A stretch of DNA of 64,000 bases. Origin: Streptomyces eurocidicus. Lineage in GTDB: Bacteria > Actinomycetota > Actinomycetes > Streptomycetales > Streptomycetaceae. A program made the translations under genes and the position numbers. The notes under the pieces were generated by a model. That model worked only from the letters and a program-made list of their open reading frames with translations, was not told where the DNA came from and did no database searches. Within the stretch, counting starts at the first letter, position 1, and each line of letters begins with the position of its first letter. The stretch lies in NCBI RefSeq assembly GCF_002891295.1, contig NZ_LGUI01000011.1:248001-312000 (forward strand). The letters are read 5' to 3'. Below are positions 52,131 to 60,412 of this stretch, one piece after another.

Positions 52131-52874
52131 ATGCCCGCCGCCGAGCAGCCCATCCCCTCCGTGTGGACGCGTCCGCGCCGGACGCGGGAGCAGCCGGCCC
52201 TGAGCCGGGAACAGATCGTGGCCGAGGCCGTCCGGCTGCTGGACGCGGAGGGCGTCGAGGCCCTGAGCATGCGCAAGCTCGGCACCCGGCTCGACGCCGG
52301 GGCCACGTCGCTCTACCGGCACGTGGGCAACAAGGACGAGCTGATCGAGCTGGTCGTGGACGAGGTCTACGGGGAGCTGGAGGTGCCGGAGGCCGGTGAC
52401 CCGGCGGACTGGCGGGCGGCGGTCGCCGGCAGCGCGCACGGCCTGCGGGCGATGGCACTGCGGCACCCGTGGGTGACGTCCGTGCTGGGCCAGGCCGGCC
52501 TGTCCTACCTCGGGCCCAACCTGATGCGGATGTCGGACCGCCTGCTCGCCCTGTTCAAGGCGGCGGGCTTCCCGTCGGACGAGGCCGACCAGGCCATGAA
52601 GGCGGTCATCGCGTACGTCATCGGGGCGGCGACCAGCGAGGCCGCGTACCTCTCGATGCTCGCCCGCAGCGGCCGCGGCGAACGGGAGTTCCTGGAGAGC
52701 CTGCACCCGTCCACCGAGGAGGCCGTCCAGGACCACCCGGAACTGCGCGAGGGCCTCGCGGCCCAGCGGGGAAGGGACCCGCAGCGGGTCCGCGACGAGA
52801 ACTTCGCGTACGGCCTGGAGCGGATCCTGGACGGGCTGGGGACGCGACTGGGGGGCGGCGCCTCAGCGGGGTGA
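52131..52874 (+). CDS. TetR-family regulator (TetR_C-type)
   Basis: 247 residues from ATG 52131 (GAGAGGA upstream). The helix-turn-helix is LSREQIVAEAVRLLDAEGVE to ATSLYRHVGNKDELIELVVD; the C-terminal part (GLRAMALRHPWVTSVLGQAG) resembles tetracycline-repressor class ligand domains. A hairpin TGGGCT-cga-AGCCCA (52094-52108) upstream could be its operator. The gene it controls is not obvious: the next gene runs on the opposite strand and converges. Confidence 0.88.
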   Translation: MPAAEQPIPSVWTRPRRTREQPALSREQIVAEAVRLLDAEGVEALSMRKLGTRLDAGATSLYRHVGNKDELIELVVDEVYGELEVPEAGDPADWRAAVAGSAHGLRAMALRHPWVTSVLGQAGLSYLGPNLMRMSDRLLALFKAAGFPSDEADQAMKAVIAYVIGAATSEAAYLSMLARSGRGEREFLESLHPSTEEAVQDHPELREGLAAQRGRDPQRVRDENFAYGLERILDGLGTRLGGGASAG

Positions 52875-52891
52875 CCGGGCGCGGAGCGGTC

Positions 52892-54259
52892 TCAGACCAG
52901 GACGCCGGTGCGAGCGGCGAGTCCGCGGAGTTCGGTGGTGACGCGTCCGGAGACGAGCAGGCCCGAGACGAGGGATTTGACCGCCGGGCGGGCGTGGGTC
53001 TCCTCGGGGGCGTGGTGTTCGGCGGCCAGGAGGGCGCGGACGCAGTCGTCGCGGCGGCCCCACCGTCCGTACGCGGCGGCGATGTCGGTGTAGTAGCGGG
53101 CCCGGCGCTCGGTGCTGGGCAGGCTCTGCGGCGCGACGGCCCGGGCGGCTGCGAGTGCGGTGGACGGATCTCCGGCGGAGTTCTCGGCGGAGATGAGGTG
53201 GAGCTGGACGGTGGTCGGGCTGAAGCCGCCGCCGTGGTCCCGCAGCAAGACGGTGCCACCGAGTTCCCCGGCGATGGCGGCGGCTTCGCCGGTCAGCTCC
53301 CGCATCCCGGCCGCGTCACCGGCCCGGGCGGCGGTGTAGGCGGCTGACTGGATCAGCAGGCCCCGCTCGGCCGCGTGGTCCGGCCCGCCTCCCCGCAGGC
53401 CGGGGTGGTCGGCAGCCGTCAGGGCGATGGACATCGCCTGCTCGTGCCAGTCCGCCTTCCGAGCCAGGACCGCGAGCTGGCGGGCAGCCTCCGCGACCAG
53501 CAGGACGTCACCCGCGGCTTCGGCGGTCTGACGGGCGCGGTCGGCAGCCATCCAGCCGAGTTGCTGCTCGTCGAGCTTGATCAGCATGCGGGTGGCCAGC
53601 AGATAGCTCTGCGCCAGCAGCGCGCAGTCGCCGCCGCTCGCACTGTGCGCGTGGCCGGCGTGGATGAGCCGGGGCAGGCGAACGGCAAGGCTGCCGTACC
53701 GGCAGGTGTGGAAGTCGGTGAGCGCGCGGGAGAGGTCGGTGTTCGGTGCGGCGCCCGAGGGGACGGTGATGTCGTGGTGCAGGCCGAGCATCGCGTCCCG
53801 CAGCCGGGCAACGAGGATCTTGCCGAGCGCGGCTTCATTCACTGGCGGCCTGCCACTGTGCAGGACCGGGGCACCTGCGGTGGCTGCGACCGTGACCGCC
53901 AGGTTCGCCAGCAACTGCCGTCGCCGCACCGGATCCTCACCGTCCTCCCAACGGGCCGTCCCCGCCACCTTAGAGGCGGGAAGGCGTGGGTATGCGGTGG
54001 TTGGCCCGATCACGCGCCCATGCCGGATATCCGGCTGAGGGGTCAGGCCAAGCGCCTGAGGCGCGATCCCGAGCGCGTTCGCGAAGACCCGCAGCACCGT
54101 CACGTCCGTCAGCGGTGAGATGCCGCGCTCGTACCGGGAGACCTGGGCCGGCGAGTAACCGGTCAGCTTCCCGAGCTGGGCCAGCGTCAGGCGCTGTTCC
54201 TTGCGTGTGCGGCGGACCAGCTCGCCGGGATCCGTCTGCGCCCTGCTGCCCGCGTCCAT
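52892..54259 (-). CDS. XRE-family regulator with TPR-like C-terminus
   Basis: 455 residues from ATG 54259. The helix-turn-helix is GELVRRTRKEQRLTLAQLGK, GYSPAQVSRYERGISPLTDV at residues 13-52. A linker with RRRQLLANLAVTVAATAGAP follows, then a helical repeat region (LLAQSYLLATRMLIKLDEQQ, AYTAARAGDAAGMRELTGEA). This domain plan is common in Streptomyces regulators placed beside biosynthetic genes. It is divergent from the dehydrogenase/aminotransferase/NUDIX operon and is the obvious candidate to control it. Confidence 0.9.
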   Translation of the reverse strand: MDAGSRAQTDPGELVRRTRKEQRLTLAQLGKLTGYSPAQVSRYERGISPLTDVTVLRVFANALGIAPQALGLTPQPDIRHGRVIGPTTAYPRLPASKVAGTARWEDGEDPVRRRQLLANLAVTVAATAGAPVLHSGRPPVNEAALGKILVARLRDAMLGLHHDITVPSGAAPNTDLSRALTDFHTCRYGSLAVRLPRLIHAGHAHSASGGDCALLAQSYLLATRMLIKLDEQQLGWMAADRARQTAEAAGDVLLVAEAARQLAVLARKADWHEQAMSIALTAADHPGLRGGGPDHAAERGLLIQSAAYTAARAGDAAGMRELTGEAAAIAGELGGTVLLRDHGGGFSPTTVQLHLISAENSAGDPSTALAAARAVAPQSLPSTERRARYYTDIAAAYGRWGRRDDCVRALLAAEHHAPEETHARPAVKSLVSGLLVSGRVTTELRGLAARTGVLV

Positions 54260-54466
54260 ACCCGTCCCCGCTCGTAGCCACGAGCCACGCCGCCCCTCAC
54301 CGTAGCCTCGCCCGTCCGGACCGGACAGAGACTTTGCACCACGTGCAATCCGCTTTGCAGGCCGCGAGAGCAACCCTCCCACCGGTCTGATGACCGCGGT
54401 GTCCTCGAAAGGCAGGTGGTTCGCAGAAGGCGGGCCACCGCCTCGCCTTCGAAGAGGTGCGAAGTG

Positions 54467-55468
54467 ATGAGCGCGATCAAGAAGGCCGCCGTAGTGGGAC
54501 TCGGCGGCCAGGCCCGCAAGGACCACCTTCCGGGGCTGGCCGAATGCCGGCTCGCCGACCTCGTCGCGGTCTGCGACGTCGATGCCTGCCAAGCCGCCGC
54601 CACGGCCGAAACCTGGCAGGTACCCGGCTACACGGACCTGCCCGCGATGCTGGACGCGGTGCGGCCGGACTTCGTCATCGCCGCGGTGCCGCACCACGCC
54701 GGCCGGGAGGTCGTCGAAGCGTGTGCCGGGGCGGGGGTGCACGTGATGAAGGAGAAGCCGTTCGCCACCACCCCGCATGAGGCCGCCGAACTGGCCGCGC
54801 TGTGCGACAAGACGGACATCGAGCTGATGGTCACCGTCCAGCGCCGCTTCCACCCCGTCTACGCCGCCGCCCGCCAACTGCTGGAGCGGATCGGCGCCCC
54901 CTACCTGGTGGAAGGCCGCTACACCTTCCACTGCCCGGACCCGGCCGCCGGATGGCGTGGCAGCGCGAAGCTCGCCGGGGGCGGGTGCCTGGCGGACATG
55001 GGCTATCACCTCATCGACCTGCTCATCTGGTACCTCGGGCTTCCCGACCGCGTCCTGGCCGACACCTCGGCGGCCGCAGCGCCGGGCGCGGACTACGACG
55101 CCGAGGACACCGCCCTGGTCCACCTCGCCTACGACCGTGGTCTCTACGGTTCGCTGCTGATCTCGTGCTCGGCCGGGCCGAGGACCGAGCGCCTGGCCGT
55201 CACCGGCCCCCATGGGGCCGTGGTCGTCGAGCGCGGGACCGTACGCCGCCTCGATTCGGGCGGGCAGGTGGCCGAGTCACTGGTGCGCGAGCCGAGCCGG
55301 CCGTGCGCGGCCGCCACGCAGATCGACCACTTCTGCCGAGTCCTGGACGGCACCCGCCCCAACCCATCCGGTCCGGCCGCGCACCTGCCGCACGCCGCGT
55401 TCCTCGCCGCCGCCTACGCCTCCAAGGTCACCGCCCGCCCCGCCGACCCGAAGGAGTTCCTGCCGTGA
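54467..55468 (+). CDS. Gfo/Idh/MocA-family NAD(P)-dependent dehydrogenase
   Basis: 333 residues from ATG 54467, with GAGG upstream. Rossmann domain AAVVGLGGQARKDHLPGLAE, then VCDVD, and the catalytic EKP motif in VHVMKEKPFATTPHEAAELA. The C-terminal alpha/beta domain has KLAGGGCLADMGYHLIDLLI, with Asp and His at the usual catalytic places. The family oxidises sugar or inositol hydroxyls. Followed at once by an aminotransferase (GTGA overlap), it probably makes the keto sugar or inosose that is aminated, as in kanosamine or streptamine routes (inference). Confidence 0.9.
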   Translation: MSAIKKAAVVGLGGQARKDHLPGLAECRLADLVAVCDVDACQAAATAETWQVPGYTDLPAMLDAVRPDFVIAAVPHHAGREVVEACAGAGVHVMKEKPFATTPHEAAELAALCDKTDIELMVTVQRRFHPVYAAARQLLERIGAPYLVEGRYTFHCPDPAAGWRGSAKLAGGGCLADMGYHLIDLLIWYLGLPDRVLADTSAAAAPGADYDAEDTALVHLAYDRGLYGSLLISCSAGPRTERLAVTGPHGAVVVERGTVRRLDSGGQVAESLVREPSRPCAAATQIDHFCRVLDGTRPNPSGPAAHLPHAAFLAAAYASKVTARPADPKEFLP

Positions 55469-56718
55469 ACGGCTCCCCGCTCGCTCTGCTCGGCGGCGAA
55501 CCCGCCATCACTGTCCCGGGCCCGCACTTCACCTGGCCGGTCATCGCCGAGCCCGACCGCGAGGCCGTGGCCGCCCAACTGGAGGCGGCCGTCTCGATCC
55601 CGGACCGCTCCGGCGTCGTCGCCGACTTCGAGGACGCGCTCGCCTCGTACCTCGGCGTGCGGCACGTGGCGACCACCTGCACGGGGACGGCCGCGCTGCA
55701 CTCGATGTACGCGGCAGCCGGGATCGGCCCGGGGGACGAGGTGATCGTCCCGGCGCTCACCTTCCACGCCACCGCCACCCCTCTCTTCCACCTCGGCGCC
55801 CACCCGGTCCTCGCGGACGTCGACGACCGCGGGCAGCTCGACCTCGGCGACGCCGCCCACCGCATCACCGCCCGGACGAGGGCCGTGGTCGCCGTGCATC
55901 TGTGGGGGCTGCCCGAGGACATGGACGCGCTGGTGTCCTTCGCCGACGGGCACGGGTTGATCCTGCTGGAGGACGGCTCCCACGCGCACGGCGCCACCTG
56001 GAGCGGCCGGCGCACCGGCACCTTCGGCGCCGCTTCAGCGTTCAGCCTCAACGGGCCCAAGCCGCTATCCGCCGGTGAAGGCGGCTTCGTGGCCACCGAC
56101 GACAACGAGCTGTACTACCGGGTGCTGCTGCACGGCCAGTACAACAAGCGGTGCCGCCGCGAGATCCCCGCCGGCCACCCCCTCGCACGCTTCGCCGTCA
56201 CCGGCATGGGCCTGAAACTGCGCATCCACCCCCTCGCCGCCTCCCTCGCCCACGCCCAGCTTCCCCGCCTGGACGGTTACCTGGCCGGGCGACAGGCCAT
56301 CGCGGCCCGCATGTGCGCGGCCCTCGACGGCGTGCCGGGCATCCGGGTGCCGCACGTGCCGGTCTCCGCCCGGCCGTCCTGGTACGCACTGCCGCTGCGC
56401 TACGAGCCGACCGAGCTCGGCGGGCTGCCGCTTCAGAAGTTCCTCGACGCCGTCCACGCCGAAGGCGCCACCGAGGCGGACCAGCCGGGCTCTACCTGCC
56501 CTTTGGGCACTCATCCGCTGTTCCAGACCCCCGGGGCCCTGCTGCCTGGCTACGCTGACGGCCAGGACCCCGCCGTCGGCGGCTTCCCGTCGGCAGAGTA
56601 CGTACACGCCACCACCTTCAAGCTGCCGGTCTGGCACTGCGAGGAGGATGTCCGCCTCGCCGACGCCTACACCGCGGCCCTCGCCAAAGTCGCCTCCCAC
56701 GCGAAGGACCTGCTGTGA
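55465..56718 (+). CDS. DegT/DnrJ/EryC1/StrS-family PLP aminotransferase
   Basis: 417 residues from GTG 55465, with AAGGAG upstream inside the previous gene. Blocks: TTCTGTAALHSMYAAAGIGP, GDEVIVPALTFHATATPLFH, DAHRITARTRAVVAVHLWG-like region, ILLEDGSHAHGATWSGRRTG and SLNGPKPLSAGEGGF, where Lys of GPKPLSAGEGG is the PLP Lys. This family aminates keto sugars, inososes and aminodehydroquinate. It overlaps both neighbours by 4 bp, so the three genes form one translational unit. Confidence 0.92.
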   Translation: MNGSPLALLGGEPAITVPGPHFTWPVIAEPDREAVAAQLEAAVSIPDRSGVVADFEDALASYLGVRHVATTCTGTAALHSMYAAAGIGPGDEVIVPALTFHATATPLFHLGAHPVLADVDDRGQLDLGDAAHRITARTRAVVAVHLWGLPEDMDALVSFADGHGLILLEDGSHAHGATWSGRRTGTFGAASAFSLNGPKPLSAGEGGFVATDDNELYYRVLLHGQYNKRCRREIPAGHPLARFAVTGMGLKLRIHPLAASLAHAQLPRLDGYLAGRQAIAARMCAALDGVPGIRVPHVPVSARPSWYALPLRYEPTELGGLPLQKFLDAVHAEGATEADQPGSTCPLGTHPLFQTPGALLPGYADGQDPAVGGFPSAEYVHATTFKLPVWHCEEDVRLADAYTAALAKVASHAKDLL

Positions 56719-57167
56719 GTTCCCCCGACACCGCTCTGCTCGACGTCCTCGCCCGCGCCGCCGAGCGCGACGGCATCACCAAGACCGTCGTCGGTGCCGT
56801 CATCGCGGACGACGACGGCAAGGTTCTGCTGCTGCACCGGCCGGCCGACGACTACCTCGGCGGACTATGGGAGCTGCCCTCCGGCGGCGTCGACGACGGA
56901 GAGACCCTCGTCGAGGCCCTGCACCGGGAGGTCGCCGAGGAGACCGGGCTGACGGTCACGGCCGTCGGCGGCTACCTCGGCCACTTCGACTACCGCTCCG
57001 GCAGCGGCCGCGCCACCCGCCAGTTCAACTTCACCGCCACCGTCGCGGGGGAGACGGTCAAACTCACCGAGCACGACGCGCACCAGTGGGCCGACCACAC
57101 CCGGCAGAACAAGGTCTCCACCGCCGTTCAGGCCATCCTCGACACCTGGCGCGACCAGGCATCCTGA
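56715..57167 (+). CDS. NUDIX hydrolase
   Basis: 150 residues from GTG 56715 (GTGA overlap). The full NUDIX box is GGVDDGETLVEALHREVAEE followed by TGL (about residues 57-79), preceded by VVGAVIADDDGKVLLLHRP. It should hydrolyse a nucleoside diphosphate linked to another group. In this operon it could release a sugar phosphate from its nucleotide or clean up a toxic intermediate (inference). Confidence 0.93.
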   Translation: MSSPDTALLDVLARAAERDGITKTVVGAVIADDDGKVLLLHRPADDYLGGLWELPSGGVDDGETLVEALHREVAEETGLTVTAVGGYLGHFDYRSGSGRATRQFNFTATVAGETVKLTEHDAHQWADHTRQNKVSTAVQAILDTWRDQAS

Positions 57168-57216
57168 CCGACCCCCGAGCCCGAAGCGGGCCCCGGCGGA
57201 ACCGGAGTCCAGCCGC

Positions 57217-58440
57217 TCAGCCCGCCGCCGTGAACACCAGCGACGCGTTGTGCCCGCCGAAGCCGAACGCGTTGGCCAGGGCGGCCGGGACCCGGCCGTG
57301 GCGCGGTGTCCCCGCGACCACGTCCAGCCCGACCTCCGGGTCGAGTTCGACGAGGTTGCGGACCGCCGGGACCACCCCGTCCCGTACGGCGAGGACCGCC
57401 GCGATCGCGCCGACCGCGCCCGCCGCGCCGAAGAGGTGGCCGGTCATCGACTTGGTGGCCGTCACGGACGGGTGGGTGCCGATCGCCCCGGCCACCGAGC
57501 GGGCCTCGACGAGGTCGCCCAGCTGCGTGGACGTGGCGTGGGCGTGGACGTGCGCGATGTCCGCCGGGGCCAGCCCGGCCGCCGACAGGGCCAGGCGCAT
57601 CGCCCGCACTTGACCGTCCTGGTGCGCGGCCGTGATGTGGTGGGCGTCCGAGGTCACGCCCGCGCCGGCGAGGACCGCGTGGGGGCGGGCGCCTCGGGCG
57701 GCCGCGAACCCGGCGCGTTCCAGTACGACCACGCCCGCGCCCTCGCCGATGACGAGCCCGTCGCGGCCGGTGTCGAAGGGGCGGGAGGCGCCCGCGGGGT
57801 CGTCGTTGCGGGTGGAGTGGGCCTTGGCCTGGGCGAATCCGGCGATGGGCAGCGGGTGGACGCATGCCTCCGTGCCGCCCGCGACCACGACGTCGGCCCG
57901 GCCGAGCCGTATGAGGTCGAGGCCCATGGCGAGCGCCTCGGCGCCGGAGGCGCAGGCGCTCACCGGGGTGTGGGCGCCACCGCGGGCCCCGAGTTCGATG
58001 CTGACGTGGGCGGCCGGGCCGTTGGCCATCAGCATCGGCACGGTGTGCGGGGAGACCTTCCGTACGCCCGACGCCTCCAGGACGTCGTCCTGGCCGAGCA
58101 GCGTCAGGACGCCGCCGGTGCCGGTGCCGATGACCACGGCCAGCCGCTCCGGCTCCACTTCGGGCCGCCCGGCGTCGGCCCACGCCTCGCGGGCGGCGAT
58201 CAGCGCGATCTGCTCGCACCGGTCCATCCGCCGGGCCCGCACCCGGTCCAGCAGCTCGCCCGGTTCCTGGCGCAGGCGGCCCGCGATGCGTACGGGCAGT
58301 TCCGCCGCCCAGTCCTCCTCGATGACCCGGATCCCGCTCTCGCCGCGCAGCATCGCCTGCCAGGTGGTGGCGGTGTCGCCGCCGAGGGGGGTGGTGGCGC
58401 CGAGGCCGGTGACGACGACGGGTTCGCTGGTGACGGTCAT
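57217..58440 (-). CDS. Orphan beta-ketoacyl-ACP synthase (KAS II-like)
   Basis: 407 residues from ATG 58440 (GGGGGA upstream). All catalytic positions are present: Cys in HTPVSACASGAEALAMGLDL, His in HVHAHATSTQLGDLVEA, Lys in SVTATKSMTGHLFGAAGAVG and His in the same GHLFG motif. It would elongate an acyl-ACP by decarboxylative condensation. There is no ACP, ketoreductase or chain-length factor nearby, so it is not part of a visible fatty-acid or polyketide cluster. Confidence 0.93.
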   Translation of the reverse strand: MTVTSEPVVVTGLGATTPLGGDTATTWQAMLRGESGIRVIEEDWAAELPVRIAGRLRQEPGELLDRVRARRMDRCEQIALIAAREAWADAGRPEVEPERLAVVIGTGTGGVLTLLGQDDVLEASGVRKVSPHTVPMLMANGPAAHVSIELGARGGAHTPVSACASGAEALAMGLDLIRLGRADVVVAGGTEACVHPLPIAGFAQAKAHSTRNDDPAGASRPFDTGRDGLVIGEGAGVVVLERAGFAAARGARPHAVLAGAGVTSDAHHITAAHQDGQVRAMRLALSAAGLAPADIAHVHAHATSTQLGDLVEARSVAGAIGTHPSVTATKSMTGHLFGAAGAVGAIAAVLAVRDGVVPAVRNLVELDPEVGLDVVAGTPRHGRVPAALANAFGFGGHNASLVFTAAG

Positions 58441-58745
58441 GGGGGTCCCCCTTGTGGTGACGGCACAGTTCACCCGTGGTGGCGGGTGGTGCGGGTTTCT
58501 GCCTTCGGGTCCACTGTGCCAAGGGGAGGGCGGGGATCGGGGATGGACGATCAACGGAGTCGGGGGTGGGGAGATTGTTGGGTTCCGCTATGGACCGGGC
58601 GGGTGACGCGGGGGTGGGCAGGGGCCTTTCCCTTGCCCGTTTCCCCTGCCCTTTCCTCTGCCCTCTGCCCTTTGCCCTTTGCCCTTGCCCGTTTCCCCTG
58701 CCCGTTTCCCCCGCCCGTCCCCGCGAGGGGTCCGCGAGGGGTCCG
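58441..58745. other. Intergenic region with an A-free polypyrimidine tract
   Basis: 305 bp between two minus-strand genes. Bases near 58441-58600 should hold the ketosynthase promoter. From about 58625 to 58722 the plus strand has no A at all and consists of CCCTTTG and CCCGTTTCCCCTG repeats, an unusually strand-biased stretch. CCGCGAGGGGTCCGCGAGGGG follows as a short direct repeat. Confidence 0.6.
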
Positions 58746-59738
58746 CTACCCCTTCGGGGACAGCCCCGGCGCCTCCCTGACCGGCCCCACGGAGAGATAG
58801 GTGGTGCGGTGGAGGAGGTCCCCGGCCCGGAGCTCCTGCGTTCCCCACTTCAGGCCGTCGTTCCGCGCGGTGTCCACGGACTCCAGCGTGTGGAACGCCC
58901 CGGTGTCGATGATCAGCCGCCGGTGCCAGGTGCCGGCGTCCATGTCGACAGCCGTGCCGGCGCGCCCGGTGCTGTCCTTGACCCGCTCCGTCACCCGCAC
59001 CCCGGGAATCCCGGTGAGGACCTCGAACAGCGCGGCCCGCAGCTCCGGTTCGGCGGGAGACCGGGCGAGCAGCTCCTCGACGCCGTCGAAGAGCCCCTCC
59101 TCGGCCTCCTCCCCGGTGGCCTTCCCGACGAGCCGGGCCCGCAGCGCCGCCGGGTCGGTGGGCAGCTTCTTGAGCTCGTCCCACATGATCGGATTGCGGT
59201 TGATGACGTAAGCCGTCCCCGCCATCTCCACCGGGGTGTACTCCCGGACCGGACCGTCGCCGAACTGCCCGCGGGTGCCGCTCCGGCCCAGCCAGACGGT
59301 CTCGTACGACTCGTCCCGCCCCTCGGTGCTCCGGCCCCAGTGGTGGATCCGTACCTTCCAGTACGGCGCCGCCCCCGTCCGCTCCGACGCCGCCGCGGGC
59401 CCCGCCGCCGGGGAGACCTGCGCGTCCCCGGAGCCCGACCAGGGCTGGAACGCGACGCCCAGCGCGATCGCCGCGACCGCCGCCGCCGAGACGAGCACGG
59501 GAAGGCGCCGCCGCCACGTCCGTACCGGGACGACCGCGGCCACCGGCTCCCGTTCGAGCTCCCACTCAACGGCCGGCCCGGCCTCCTCCGTTTGTCCGGC
59601 CGCCGCCGCACGCACCGCGGCCAAGGCAGCCGCGACGGCGTCCGCCGAGGGCGGCGCGACCTTGCCCGCGGCCTTCAGCCGCCGGGCACCGGGGAAGTCG
59701 AGGAGATCCCTGTCGTTCATGTCCTGCTGCCCGGTCAT
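58746..59738 (-). CDS. CU044_5270-family protein, probable membrane partner of the ECF sigma factor
   Basis: 330 residues from ATG 59738 (ATGA overlap with the sigma gene's stop). Cytoplasmic N-terminus (MTGQQDMNDRDLLDFPGARR), one membrane helix (RRRLPVLVSAAAVAAIALGV, about residues 78-100), and a soluble outside domain (RIHHWGRSTEGRDESYETVW, TGRAGTAVDMDAGTWHRRLI) typical of the CU044_5270 family. Members are coupled to ECF sigma genes and are presumed anti-sigma or sensor proteins. Confidence 0.88.
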   Translation of the reverse strand: MTGQQDMNDRDLLDFPGARRLKAAGKVAPPSADAVAAALAAVRAAAAGQTEEAGPAVEWELEREPVAAVVPVRTWRRRLPVLVSAAAVAAIALGVAFQPWSGSGDAQVSPAAGPAAASERTGAAPYWKVRIHHWGRSTEGRDESYETVWLGRSGTRGQFGDGPVREYTPVEMAGTAYVINRNPIMWDELKKLPTDPAALRARLVGKATGEEAEEGLFDGVEELLARSPAEPELRAALFEVLTGIPGVRVTERVKDSTGRAGTAVDMDAGTWHRRLIIDTGAFHTLESVDTARNDGLKWGTQELRAGDLLHRTTYLSVGPVREAPGLSPKG

Positions 59739-60295
59739 GCGAGGTCTCCTGTCAGGGGAAGCGGGGCGGAGGGGACGAGCGCCGCGCGCAGCCGGGTGCG
59801 CGCCCGGTGCAGCCGGGACCTGGCCGTGCCCGCGGGAACGCCGACGACGGCCGCGGCCTCGGTGGGGCTGAGCTGCTCCCACGCGATCAGGAGCAGCAGC
59901 TCCCGCTCCACGTCCGGCAGCTCGGCCAGGGTCCGGCGCATCAGCGGCGCGACCGCCGCCGCGTCCAGCCTCCGGTCGACGGCGTGCCACGGGTCGCTGC
60001 TCGCCTCGCCGGCGAGCGCGGCGGCGGCCGCGGGCCGTTCCTGCCCGCGCCAGTGCGCGGCCAGCACATTGCGGGCCACACCGAACAGCCACGCCCGGAC
60101 CGGCCCGCGGGCCGCGTCGTAGCTGCCGCGCCCCGCGTAGGCCCGCAGCCACGCCTCGGCCAGCAGATCGTCCGCCGCGCCGGGCGCCCGGCGCGCGAAG
60201 TAGCCGTGCAGTGCCTTCGAATGACGCTCCACGAGCGGTTCGAAGGCCGACGCGTCGGTTCCCGAGCGCGCCAGCAGTTCCTCGTCCGTCGCCAC
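59735..60295 (-). CDS. ECF RNA polymerase sigma factor
   Basis: 186 residues from GTG 60295 (GGAGG upstream). Region 2: AFEPLVERHSKALHGYFARR, AADDLLAEAWLRAYAGRGSY, RAWLFGVARNVLAAHWRGQE. Region 4: LAELPDVERELLLLIAWEQL, SPTEAAAVVGVPAGTARSRL. No extra C-terminal SnoaL domain. The coupled downstream gene encodes the likely membrane regulator; together they form a surface-signalling pair with unknown signal. Confidence 0.94.
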   Translation of the reverse strand: MATDEELLARSGTDASAFEPLVERHSKALHGYFARRAPGAADDLLAEAWLRAYAGRGSYDAARGPVRAWLFGVARNVLAAHWRGQERPAAAAALAGEASSDPWHAVDRRLDAAAVAPLMRRTLAELPDVERELLLLIAWEQLSPTEAAAVVGVPAGTARSRLHRARTRLRAALVPSAPLPLTGDLA

Positions 60296-60412
60296 GGACC
60301 TCCCCTTCCACGGGCCACGCCTTCCGCGGCCCCCACCCCCTTCTTGTCTCCACCTCGCAAAAGCGTTCGCACCCGGGCATTCGGGCGCGTACGACGCGGC
60401 GGCCCGCGGTCC

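Noticed and set aside
54802..55464. Upstream extension of the DegT aminotransferase gene
   Set aside because: The extra codons are another frame of the dehydrogenase gene. GTG 55465 has AAGGAG and the usual 4-bp overlap.
51208..57167. Integrated pSAM2-like element
   Set aside because: The small GntR protein recalls such elements, but there is no integrase, excisionase, replication gene, tRNA or direct-repeat attachment site.
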